Assembly: GCF_014196835.1 (NCBI RefSeq)
Contig: NZ_JACIEK010000001.1
Span: 496,001-560,000, forward strand
Length of the DNA: 64,000 bases
Origin: Aureimonas pseudogalii
GTDB taxonomy: Bacteria; Pseudomonadota; Alphaproteobacteria; Rhizobiales; Rhizobiaceae
Direction of reading: 5' to 3'
The first letter of the stretch is position 1. Each line of letters starts with the position of its first letter. Positions 57,162-64,000 of this stretch are shown here, one piece after another. A program made the translations under genes and the position numbers. Under the pieces are notes generated by a model. The model was not told the origin of the DNA, searched no databases, and saw nothing but the letters and a program-made list of their open reading frames with translations.

Positions 57162-57914
57162 TCAGGCCGCGACCCGCACGAGGATGGCGTCGTGACGCCA
57201 ATATTCGAAGTCGCAATCGACGCGCCGGCCGGCGCGGTCGTCATGGGCGCGGGTGACCAGCAGCCCCGGCGAGCCCACGGCCATGCGCAGTGGCTCGGCC
57301 GCCGCGGGGTGCAGGCCCACGGTGGTGATCTCGAACACCATGCCGCCGTAGGAGAAGCCGTAGTCGCGCTCGTAGATCTCCGTCATCGAGCCGGTGAGGT
57401 CGGCGGTCTCGAGGCCGGGAAAGGCGTCGGGCTGCAGGTGGTGCTCGACATAGAGCACCGCGCGCCCGTCGAGAAAGCGCTGGCGCCGGATGCGCAGGAT
57501 GGGCAAGCCGACCGGGAGGGCGAGGAGCGCGGAGACGCGGGGGGCGCAGGGCACCACGGCGAAATCGAGCAGGCGCGTGACGGGCACGCGCCCCTGCGCC
57601 CGCGCGGTGCGATCGAAGGTGCCGCGCTCGGTCGGGTCGTAGACGAGACGCGGCGGCGCCACGAACCAGCCGCGCCGGTCCTCGCGGTAGAGCCGCCCCT
57701 CCGATTCCAGCATCGACAGTGCCTCGCGCAGCGTCACGCGCGTCGTCTCGAAATGCTCGGCGAGATCGCGCTCCGACGTCAGCCGTTCGCCGGGCGCCCA
57801 AATGCCGGAGCGCACGCGGCGTTCGATCTCCTCGCGGATGCCGAACGCGCTGCGCAGCTCGCCGTCGAGCTTCGGCCCGGCGCCTTCGTCCCGTTCCCAT
57901 GCCGATTCGTGCAT
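57162..57914 (-). CDS. GntR-family regulator with UTRA domain
   Basis: This 250-residue HutC-type regulator has a winged helix (about 23-88: IREEIERRVRSGIWAPGERLTSERDLAEHFETTRVTLREALSMLESEGRLYREDRRGWFV) and a UTRA ligand domain (about 100-245; ILRIRRQRFLDGRAVLYVEHHL). It is the first gene of the dipeptide operon and most likely its local repressor. Upstream, the minus strand has TGTAACA...GATGACA, only loosely symmetric, so no operator is claimed. Confidence 0.9.
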   Translation of the reverse strand: MHESAWERDEGAGPKLDGELRSAFGIREEIERRVRSGIWAPGERLTSERDLAEHFETTRVTLREALSMLESEGRLYREDRRGWFVAPPRLVYDPTERGTFDRTARAQGRVPVTRLLDFAVVPCAPRVSALLALPVGLPILRIRRQRFLDGRAVLYVEHHLQPDAFPGLETADLTGSMTEIYERDYGFSYGGMVFEITTVGLHPAAAEPLRMAVGSPGLLVTRAHDDRAGRRVDCDFEYWRHDAILVRVAA

Positions 57915-58074
57915 GTGCCCCGCTCGTCCCCAAGACGTGTCATCGTTTTGTTACAGGACCGGGCGCCCTCTGCGCCAGTGCGGGCGCTCCCGGCCTCTCC
58001 GGCGCATGCGAGAGCGGAGCCGATCGGGCCGCGATGCGTTGAGGACGCGAACCCCGAAACTAAGGACGCCCGCG

Positions 58075-58230
58075 ATGAGCCATATTCCGAAGGACGAGTT
58101 CGACAACCAGCAGGACCAGCCCGACAATCAGGACCGCGACGCCGACCAGGCCTCGCAGCAGTCGCAGCAGGACGAGCTGAACGAGGCGCTGGCTCGCATC
58201 CTGAAGCAGGACACGCCGTCGCCCCGCTGA
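58075..58230 (+). CDS. Small Gln/Asp-rich hydrophilic protein
   Basis: This 51-residue acidic protein is dominated by Gln, Asp and Asn (FDNQQDQPDNQDRDADQASQ), ending in a helix-like ELNEALARILKQDTPSPR. It has no Cys, signal or membrane segment. An AAGGA site lies 8-9 nt upstream of the ATG, supporting translation. No family is recognised. It is probably intrinsically disordered. It stands alone between the dipeptide regulator (divergent) and uvsE. Confidence 0.6.
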   Translation: MSHIPKDEFDNQQDQPDNQDRDADQASQQSQQDELNEALARILKQDTPSPR

Positions 58231-58370
58231 AGCGCGGCCTAGGACGAGGCGCGGCGGGAGCGGCATCGACGTGCACGATGCGCCGAACATCCCCCTCCCG
58301 CCGCCCGCGTTTAACGAAACTTCGCCGCGTTCCCGCCACCGCCCCCTGCCCGAAAGCCCATCGCCCGGAC

Positions 58371-59423
58371 ATGAACGACCCGACCCCAGCCCCCGCGCGC
58401 TTCGGCTTCCCCGTCAAACTTCTGAGCGATCCCGCGCTGAAGAGCGGCGACACGCGGCGCGCGGCAAACGAGCCGCATCTGAAGGTCTCGCTCGAACTTC
58501 TCGACGCCGTGCTCGACCAGCTCGACCGGCTGGACATCCGCATGTATCGGCTCGCCTCCGACATCGCGCCCTACGTCACCCATCCCGACATGCCGCAGTT
58601 CCATGGCATGGTGTCGGAGAGCCGGGCCGAACTCGCCGCCTTCGGGGCCAAGGCGCGGCGCCTCGACATCCGCCTCTCGTTCCACCCCTCGCAGTTCATC
58701 GTGCTGAACAGCCCGGACGCGGCGCTCGTCGCACGCTCGACCGCCGATCTCCTGTCGCAGGCCGAGATGCTGGACGCGATGGAGCAGCCGCCGGAGGCGG
58801 TGATGGTGATCCATGTCGGCGGCACCTATGGCGACGTCGCGGCCAGTCGCGCGCGCTGGGTCGAGACCTATGCGACGCTGCCCGAGCCGGTGCGCCGCCG
58901 CCTCGTGCTGGAGCACGACGACCTGCGCTTCTCGGCCGCCGACGTCCTGTGGATCCACGAGCGCACGGGCGTGCCGCTGATCTTCGACCACCAGCATTTC
59001 TGGTGCCTCAATCCCGAGCGCGCCGACATGCGCGAGACGCTCAAAGCGATCCTCGCCACCTGGCCCTCGGGCGTGCGCCCGAAGGTGCACTTCTCCTCGC
59101 CGCGCACCGAGATGCGCGAGCAGGTGCGCGTCGATCGAGTCACGAAGAAGAAGGTGACGTCGCTGGTGCCGCCGGTCTTCACCGGCCATGCGGATTTCTG
59201 CAATCCGTTCGAGTTCGCCACCTTCATGCGCACGGCCGAGGGGCTGACGTTCGACGTGATGCTGGAAGCCAAGTCCAAGGATCTGGCCCTGATGCGCCTT
59301 CGCCAGGATCTGCCGCGCTACGCGCCCGATGTCGCCGCCCGCTTCGGGTTGCCGATCGGCGACGGGACGCGGGATGCCGACCTTCCCCTTGATCCTCGGG
59401 AGGACGACGCCGGCACGCCGTAG
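58371..59423 (+). CDS. uvsE: UV DNA damage endonuclease
   Basis: UvsE nicks DNA 5-prime to UV photoproducts and starts alternative excision repair. The 350-residue TIM-barrel protein shows family motifs LDIRMYRLASDIAPYVTHPDM, LSFHPSQFIVLNS, VMVIHVGGTYGD, RLVLEHDDLRFS and IFDHQHFWCLNP, containing the metal-binding His and Glu residues. The start MNDPTPAPARFGFPVK is supported by family position; the frame is open far upstream only by chance, opposite the dipeptidase gene. It carries an acidic C-terminal tail. Confidence 0.93.
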   Translation: MNDPTPAPARFGFPVKLLSDPALKSGDTRRAANEPHLKVSLELLDAVLDQLDRLDIRMYRLASDIAPYVTHPDMPQFHGMVSESRAELAAFGAKARRLDIRLSFHPSQFIVLNSPDAALVARSTADLLSQAEMLDAMEQPPEAVMVIHVGGTYGDVAASRARWVETYATLPEPVRRRLVLEHDDLRFSAADVLWIHERTGVPLIFDHQHFWCLNPERADMRETLKAILATWPSGVRPKVHFSSPRTEMREQVRVDRVTKKKVTSLVPPVFTGHADFCNPFEFATFMRTAEGLTFDVMLEAKSKDLALMRLRQDLPRYAPDVAARFGLPIGDGTRDADLPLDPREDDAGTP

Positions 59424-59509
59424 AAAGATCCTGGGTGCCGCGAAGCACGCCAGCCGTTGAACGAGATCTTCAGCCGCCGAAAGAAATCGGCGGACACAAC
59501 TAGGAATTG

Positions 59510-59538
59510 TTGGCAGTTTTAGACAGTCGGACTTAGCA
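59510..59538 (+). promoter_or_regulatory. Probable promoter of the SGNH-like gene
   Basis: TTGGCA (59510-59515) is followed after 17 nt by TTAGCA (59533-59538), in a locally AT-rich stretch. The start site would be 15-20 nt before the ATG, giving a very short leader made almost entirely of the following hairpin. Confidence 0.5.
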
Positions 59539-59541
59539 TCC

Positions 59542-59560
59542 TTTCCCCAGACGGGGGAAA
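59542..59560 (+). promoter_or_regulatory. Hairpin sequestering the ribosome site of the SGNH-like gene
   Basis: The 7-bp perfect stem TTTCCCC/GGGGAAA with loop AGACG ends 1 nt before the ATG. The purine arm is the only plausible ribosome-binding sequence, so folding should lower translation. It may act as a simple translational switch. Confidence 0.55.
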
Positions 59561-59561
59561 C

Positions 59562-60503
59562 ATGCGGAAACTCTTCTATGGCTTGGCCGGGTTGATCGTC
59601 CTCCTGCCCGTCGCCGGCGAAGTCGCGGTTCGGCAGGCGGGGCTGATCGACGTTCCCCTGTACGATGCCGACAACCGCATCGGCTACATTCCGAAGCCGA
59701 ACCAGCACGGCTCGTTCCTGAACGGCAACGACTGGGTCTTCAACGAACTCAGCATGGGCACGGCGCGTCCCTTCCGGGCCACCGACGAGACGGACGTGCT
59801 CCTCGTCGGCGACAGCATCGTCATGGGGGGCAACCGATACCGGCAGACCGAACGCCTCGGTCCCCAGCTGGAACAGGCGACCGGGGCCGCCGTCTGGCCG
59901 ATCGGTGCGGCCAGCTGGCGGCTGCAGAACGAGTTCCACTACCTGGCCGATCATCCGCAGGTCGTGGCGTCCGTCGATCGCATCGTCTTCGTCGTCAATT
60001 CGAACGATTTTGCCGGCGTCTCCTCCTGGCGCACCGAGATGGCGCATCCGCGCCATCCGCCCGTCTCCGCGCTCGTCCATTTCCTTCAAAAGCAGCTTTT
60101 CGAGGCCGACGTGCCGATCCAGCCGGAGATGAAGGTGCCCGACGGCGACGCCTATGCCGACCTCGAGCGTCTCTCCCCGTCGTTCGGCGGGTCTTTCGAC
60201 GTCTGGCTGTTTCCGTCCCGCGCCGAAAGCCTCGACCCCGCGCTTCGAAACGAGCATTTCGGCCCCGAGCGCGCCCGGCTCGAAGCCTTGGGTATCCATG
60301 GCATGCGCATCTTCGACGCGGCCGCCGTCCTCGGCCTCACCGAGGACGACTACACCGATCGATCGCACCCGACGCCGGCGGCGACGCGCAAGTTCGCCCA
60401 CGCGATCGCCGACGCCTTGAAGACCGGCAGTTGCTCGGTCGCCGCTGGCTGTCGCCAGGTATCCCGCAACGGGGCCATCGGCAGCACCGGGTCGGGTCGG
60501 TAG
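59562..60503 (+). CDS. SGNH-hydrolase-like membrane-anchored protein
   Basis: This 313-residue protein has one N-terminal membrane segment (about 5-22) and an SGNH/GDSL-like domain: block I LLVGDSIVMGG with the candidate Ser nucleophile, block III-like VVNSNDFAG, and block V DYTDRSHPTP with Asp and His. These suggest an esterase or O-acyl hydrolase acting on an envelope polymer. The substrate is unknown. The last 30 residues look non-family. It stands alone, with a hairpin over its ribosome site. Confidence 0.75.
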   Translation: MRKLFYGLAGLIVLLPVAGEVAVRQAGLIDVPLYDADNRIGYIPKPNQHGSFLNGNDWVFNELSMGTARPFRATDETDVLLVGDSIVMGGNRYRQTERLGPQLEQATGAAVWPIGAASWRLQNEFHYLADHPQVVASVDRIVFVVNSNDFAGVSSWRTEMAHPRHPPVSALVHFLQKQLFEADVPIQPEMKVPDGDAYADLERLSPSFGGSFDVWLFPSRAESLDPALRNEHFGPERARLEALGIHGMRIFDAAAVLGLTEDDYTDRSHPTPAATRKFAHAIADALKTGSCSVAAGCRQVSRNGAIGSTGSGR

Positions 60504-60643
60504 CGGGGCTTCTTGCCGAAGCGAGCCTGCCTCCCGCCGCCGCTTCGAGACGGGTTCGACGGGGCGAGGCAGCGAAAGCGCCGTAAACGGATGGATCGAG
60601 CCCGCGAGTGCCGCACCGCATCATGCGGCACACCGAAACCACA
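60504..60643. other. Intergenic region with a hairpin
   Basis: An 8-bp perfect inverted repeat GTGCCGCA/TGCGGCAC (60608-60631, 8-nt loop) is the only structure. It lacks a T run and may be a weak terminator for the SGNH-like gene. No gene was seen. Confidence 0.45.
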
Positions 60644-60701
60644 TTGACACAAGCCGCCCGATCGAACTTGTATGAGTTATTCGCGAGGTTGCACCTCGCG
60701 A
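60644..60701 (+). promoter_or_regulatory. ytfQ promoter with a 21-bp palindromic operator
   Basis: TTGACA (60644-60649), an 18-nt spacer and TTGTAT (60668-60673) form a good promoter. Starting 8 nt after the -10 is a perfect inverted repeat TCGCGAGGT-TGC-ACCTCGCGA (60681-60701), at or just after the expected start point. Its position suits a repressor; the regulator gene is not in the window. Confidence 0.75.
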
Positions 60702-60816
60702 CCGATCAACCTTCGCGGGCGCGGCTTTTCGAAAGCGGCGTCCCGTGGTGATGTCTCCGGTGCGGATGCCGGAGGCGTGACGACCGGCCGGGCCGGACTT
60801 TCTGGGAGGAAAGACG

Positions 60817-61782
60817 ATGACGACACTTCGCAGGATCGCAGCAGGCCTTGCGCTCGCGACGCTTCTCGGCACGCCGGCCATGGCCGCCGGCATGGTGGTG
60901 GGCTTTGCGCAGGTGGGTTCCGAATCGGGCTGGCGCGCGGCCGAGACGGCGGTGACCCGCCAGGAAGCCGAGAAGCGCGGCGTGGACCTCAAGTTCGCCG
61001 ACGCCCAGCAGAAGCAGGAAAACCAGATCAAGGCGATCCGCTCCTTCGTCGCGCAGGGCGTCGACGCGATCCTGCTCGCCCCCGTCGTCGCCACCGGCTG
61101 GGACGACGTGCTGGCCGAGGCCAAGGAAGCCAAGATCCCGGTGGTTCTGCTCGACCGCAACATCGAGACCAAGGACGACTCGCTCTACCTGACCGCCGTG
61201 ACCTCCGACCAGGTCCACGAGGGCAAGGTCGCCGGCGACTATCTCGTGAAGCAGGTGGGATCGAAGGACTGCAAGGTCGTGGAGCTGCAGGGCACCACCG
61301 GCTCCTCGCCCGCCATCGCTCGCAAGAAGGGCTTCGAGGAGGCCATCGCCGGCAAGTCCAACATCAGCCTGACGCGCTCGCAGACCGGCGACTTCACCCG
61401 CACCAAGGGCAAGGAAGTCATGGAGAGCTTCATCAAGGCCGAGAACGGCGGCAAGGACATCTGCGCCGTCTACGCCCATAACGACGACATGGCGGTCGGC
61501 GCCATCCAGGCGATCAAGGAAGCGGGCCTGAAGCCCGGCACCGACATCATGGTCGTGTCGATCGACGCCGTGCCGGACATCTTCGCCGCGATGGCCGCCG
61601 GCGAGGCCAACGCCACCGTCGAGCTGACGCCGAACATGGCCGGCCCGGCCTTCGACGCCCTCGAGGCCTTCAAGAAGGACGGCACGATGCCGAAGAAGTG
61701 GATCCAGACCGAATCCAAGCTCTACACGCAGGCCGACGATCCGAAGGCCGTGATGGAGTCGAAGAAGGGCCTCGGCTACTGA
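60817..61782 (+). CDS. ytfQ: Galactofuranose-type ABC transporter solute-binding protein
   Basis: This 321-residue periplasmic protein has a signal peptide (1-23, ending PAMAAG) and a Peripla_BP_4 domain. It matches the YtfQ pattern along its whole length: VVGFAQVGSESGWRAAETAV, FADAQQKQENQIKAIRSFVAQGVDAILLAPVVATGW, RSQTGDFTRTKGKEVMESFIKAENGGKDICAVYAHNDDM and VELTPNMAGPAFDAL. YtfQ of E. coli binds galactofuranose. A GGGAGGA site precedes the ATG. A very stable hairpin follows the gene. Confidence 0.93.
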   Translation: MTTLRRIAAGLALATLLGTPAMAAGMVVGFAQVGSESGWRAAETAVTRQEAEKRGVDLKFADAQQKQENQIKAIRSFVAQGVDAILLAPVVATGWDDVLAEAKEAKIPVVLLDRNIETKDDSLYLTAVTSDQVHEGKVAGDYLVKQVGSKDCKVVELQGTTGSSPAIARKKGFEEAIAGKSNISLTRSQTGDFTRTKGKEVMESFIKAENGGKDICAVYAHNDDMAVGAIQAIKEAGLKPGTDIMVVSIDAVPDIFAAMAAGEANATVELTPNMAGPAFDALEAFKKDGTMPKKWIQTESKLYTQADDPKAVMESKKGLGY

Positions 61783-61796
61783 TCGATCCGAACTTC

Positions 61797-61833
61797 GGGG
61801 CGGGAGCGGGCCGGTGCGGCCCGCTCCCGCCCC
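61797..61833 (+). terminator. 16-bp stem hairpin between ytfQ and ytfR
   Basis: A perfect stem GGGGCGGGAGCGGGCC/GGCCCGCTCCCGCCCC with loop GGTGC is followed by TTGTCGTTTCG. It is an attenuator or message stabiliser giving more binding protein than membrane components. Confidence 0.75.
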
Positions 61834-61971
61834 TTGTCGTTTCGCCTGACTGCCGCGCCCTCGCCCGCCCGGCTTCCGGACCCGGCGTCGATACGTGCCC
61901 TACCCGGTGATCGCGTCCACCGACCGCCGACCTCTCGCGTTCGCCGACCTTCCGCGTTCCAGGATCTGCCC

Positions 61972-63483
61972 ATGTCTGAACCGCTTCTCGCCATCGAGAA
62001 CCTCGGCAAGAGCTTCGCCGGAATGACGGCGCTCGCCGGCGTCGACCTGACCCTGCGCGCCGGCGAGATCCACGCCCTGCTCGGCGAGAACGGCGCGGGC
62101 AAGTCCACCCTCATCAAGACGCTGACCGGCGTCTACCGGCGCGACGGCGGCACGATCCGCCTCGCCGGCACCGAGATCCATCCCGCCGACAGCCGCGAGG
62201 CGCAGTCGCTTGGCATCGGCACCGTCTACCAGGAGGTCAATCTCCTGCCGAACCTCTCGGTCGCCGAGAACCTCTTCCTCGGCCGCCAGCCCATGCGTTT
62301 CGGCTTCACCGACGGGCGCACCATGCGCCGGCGCTCGGCCGAACTCCTCGCCAGCTACGGGCTCGACGTCGATCCCGCCGCGACGCTCGGCCAGCTCTCC
62401 GTCGCCGTGCAGCAGCTCGTCGCCATCATTCGCGCCGTCGACGTCTCCGGCAAGGTGCTGATCCTCGACGAGCCCACCGCCAGCCTCGACGCCGCCGAGG
62501 TCGAGACGCTGTTCGCCGCCATGCGGCGGCTTCGCGACCAGGGCCTCGCCATCCTCTTCGTCACCCACTTCCTCGATCAGGTGTTCGCGGTGTGCGACCG
62601 CGCCACGGTGCTGCGCAACGGCCGGCTGGTCGGCGAGCGCGCCATCAAGGAGACCTCGCAGATGGAGATCGTCACGATGATGCTCGGCCGCGAGCTCACC
62701 GAGGCGGTGTCCCATCCGGTGCGCGCCGCCGCCCCGGACGGCCCGCCGCGCGTCGCCTTTCGCGGCTTCGGCCGCAAGCGCTCGGTCGAGCCCTTCGATC
62801 TCGAGATCCGCCCCGGCGAGGCCGTGGGCGTCGCGGGGCTCCTCGGCTCGGGCCGCACCGAGACCGCCCGCCTCGTTTTCGGCGCCGACCGCGCCGATAC
62901 GGGCGAAGCGCTGGTCGACGGCAAGCCCGTGCGCCTTACCAACCCGCGCGCGGCCATCCAGGCGGGCTTCGGCTACTGCCCGGAGGAGCGCAAGGTCGAG
63001 GGCATCGTCGGCGATCTCTCGGTGCGCGAGAACATCATCCTGGCGCTGCAGGCCCGGCGCGGCTGGACCAAGCCGCTGCCTATGCGCGAGCAGGTGCGCA
63101 TCGCCGACCGCTTCGTGAAGGCGCTGGACATCCGCACCACCGACATCGAAAAGCCGATCAAGCTCCTGTCGGGCGGCAACCAGCAGAAGGCGATCCTCGC
63201 CCGCTGGCTCGCCACCGAGCCGACCTTCCTCATCCTCGACGAGCCGACCCGCGGCATCGACGTCGGTGCCCATGCCGAGATCGTGCGCCTCATCGAGTCG
63301 CTCTGCGCCGACGGGATGGCGATGCTCGTCATCTCCTCCGAGCTCGAGGAGATCACCACCTATTCCAGCCGCGTGCGCGTGCTTCGCGACCGCCGCCATC
63401 TCGGCGACCTCACGGGCGACGAGATCAATCCCGCCGCGATCATGCGAACGATCGCCGGCACCGACGCTCCGGCTCGCGCATGA
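61972..63483 (+). CDS. ytfR: Galactofuranose-type ABC transporter ATPase, double domain
   Basis: This 503-residue CUT2 ATPase has two nucleotide-binding halves. The first has Walker A GENGAGKST (about 38-46), Walker B VLILDEPTASLDA and a signature altered to LSVAVQQLVAI. The second has a degenerate Walker A (GLLGSGRTETAR) and signature LSGGNQQKAILARWL with LILDEPTRGIDVGA, as usual in this family. The ATG at 61972 is chosen because similarity starts there. Its stop overlaps the permease start (ATGA). Confidence 0.93.
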   Translation: MSEPLLAIENLGKSFAGMTALAGVDLTLRAGEIHALLGENGAGKSTLIKTLTGVYRRDGGTIRLAGTEIHPADSREAQSLGIGTVYQEVNLLPNLSVAENLFLGRQPMRFGFTDGRTMRRRSAELLASYGLDVDPAATLGQLSVAVQQLVAIIRAVDVSGKVLILDEPTASLDAAEVETLFAAMRRLRDQGLAILFVTHFLDQVFAVCDRATVLRNGRLVGERAIKETSQMEIVTMMLGRELTEAVSHPVRAAAPDGPPRVAFRGFGRKRSVEPFDLEIRPGEAVGVAGLLGSGRTETARLVFGADRADTGEALVDGKPVRLTNPRAAIQAGFGYCPEERKVEGIVGDLSVRENIILALQARRGWTKPLPMREQVRIADRFVKALDIRTTDIEKPIKLLSGGNQQKAILARWLATEPTFLILDEPTRGIDVGAHAEIVRLIESLCADGMAMLVISSELEEITTYSSRVRVLRDRRHLGDLTGDEINPAAIMRTIAGTDAPARA

Positions 63484-64000
63484 TTCTCTCCCGTCTTCGC
63501 CCCGCCCTGCCGCAGATCCTGGCGCTCGCCGCGGTGCTGTCAGCCAACTGGCTGGTGTTTCCCGGCTTCTTCGACCTCGCGCTTCGCGGCGAGCGGCTCT
63601 ACGGGCCGCTGGTCGACGTCCTCAACCGCGGCGCGCCGGTGATGCTGCTCGCCATCGGCATGACGCTGGTCATCGCCACCAAGGGCGTCGATCTCTCCGT
63701 CGGCGCCACGATGGCGATCTCGGGCGCGGTGGCCGCCACCCTCACCGTCGCGGGTTATCCCGTGCCGCTGGTGCTGCTGGCGGCCCTCGGCGTCGGCCTC
63801 GTCTGCGGCCTGTGGAACGGCTTCCTCGTCGCCGTCCTCGACATCCAGCCGATCATCGCCACCCTCATCCTCATGGTCGCGGGCCGCGGCATCGCCCAGC
63901 TCGTCACCTCCGGCACCATCGTCACCTTCAACGATCCCGTGCTCTTCTTCATCGGCGGCGGCTCGTTCCTCGGCCTGCCGATGCCCGTGGTGATCGCCTT
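63480..64000 (+). CDS. ytfT: Galactofuranose-type ABC transporter permease, partial
   Basis: The reading frame begins with the ATG overlapping the ytfR stop and continues to the window edge, giving at least 173 residues. The N-terminus MILSRLRPALPQILALAAVLSANWLVFPGFFDL, followed by MLLAIGMTLVIATKGVDLSVGATMAISGAVAATL, is the BPD_transp_2 permease pattern of RbsC/YtfT. The C-terminal part lies outside the window. Confidence 0.9.
   Translation, partial: MILSRLRPALPQILALAAVLSANWLVFPGFFDLALRGERLYGPLVDVLNRGAPVMLLAIGMTLVIATKGVDLSVGATMAISGAVAATLTVAGYPVPLVLLAALGVGLVCGLWNGFLVAVLDIQPIIATLILMVAGRGIAQLVTSGTIVTFNDPVLFFIGGGSFLGLPMPVVIA

Noticed and set aside
57926-57958. A loosely symmetric TGTCATCG...GTTACA sequence upstream of the UTRA-type GntR gene.
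   Set aside because: The arms match at too few positions to claim an operator.
56022-58370. A very long plus-strand reading frame running opposite the dipeptidase and GntR genes into uvsE.
   Set aside because: The upstream part is antisense to two clear genes and has His/Arg/Glu-rich shadow composition; only the uvsE part from 58371 shows family motifs.

Overview
The window is high-GC DNA (roughly two thirds G+C by eye) from an alphaproteobacterium of the order Hyphomicrobiales (Rhizobiales). The hisS-hisZ-hisG operon with short-form HisG, the Ppx/GppA protein with a basic N-terminal extension, the IS66/DUF6429/pRiA4b ORF-3 remnant and the many high-affinity ABC importers all fit that group. 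An Aurantimonadaceae-like member is plausible, but this is an impression and was not tested.

Layout. 0-17 kb is mostly housekeeping: a CsbD-like stress protein, fumC, a DoxX protein, the hisS-hisZ-hisG operon, tag, a DUF2927 protein, two tandem L,D-transpeptidases, a glycolate oxidase operon (glcD-glcE-glcF) interrupted by a DUF433/DUF5615 toxin-antitoxin pair, then rlmE and a Ppx/GppA phosphatase. 17-20.3 kb is accessory: an IS66 remnant with passenger genes, tRNA-Gln(CUG), and about 1.1 kb without a convincing gene. 20.3-29.8 kb is an amide-utilisation operon: amiC and amiR (sensor and ANTAR antiterminator), a five-gene HAAT-type ABC importer, a formamidase/acetamidase and a double-domain nitrilase-like protein. 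30-38 kb holds an SMP-30-like protein, a Tat-exported aldo/keto reductase, a chemoreceptor, 1.2 kb without a gene, and a serralysin-like RTX protease. 38-44.7 kb is a GH51 arabinofuranosidase operon with its sugar ABC importer and a FadR/FCD-type GntR regulator. 44.8-49 kb is a hexitol/tagatose operon (SmoS-like dehydrogenase, LacI regulator, sugar kinase, GatZ/KbaZ-like protein), followed by a HAD phosphatase and a small membrane ORF. 50.6-57.9 kb is a dipeptide uptake and hydrolysis operon with a UTRA-type GntR regulator. 58-64 kb has a small Gln/Asp-rich protein, uvsE, an SGNH-like envelope protein, and the start of a ytfQRT galactofuranose importer that runs off the right edge.

How they work together. 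The window is dominated by self-contained catabolic modules, each combining a local regulator, an ABC importer and one or two hydrolases or dehydrogenases. The most striking regulation is in front of amiC. The leader there carries two small hairpins with A1/G4 hexaloops, and the second overlaps the 5-prime arm of a strong intrinsic terminator. This is the architecture expected for ANTAR-protein antitermination, and the ANTAR protein (AmiR) is encoded immediately downstream, so the operon appears to control its own read-through. Further operator-like palindromes sit at the promoters of hisS, the GH51 operon, the tagatose operon and ytfQ. In three of the four ABC operons a GC-rich hairpin directly follows the solute-binding-protein gene.
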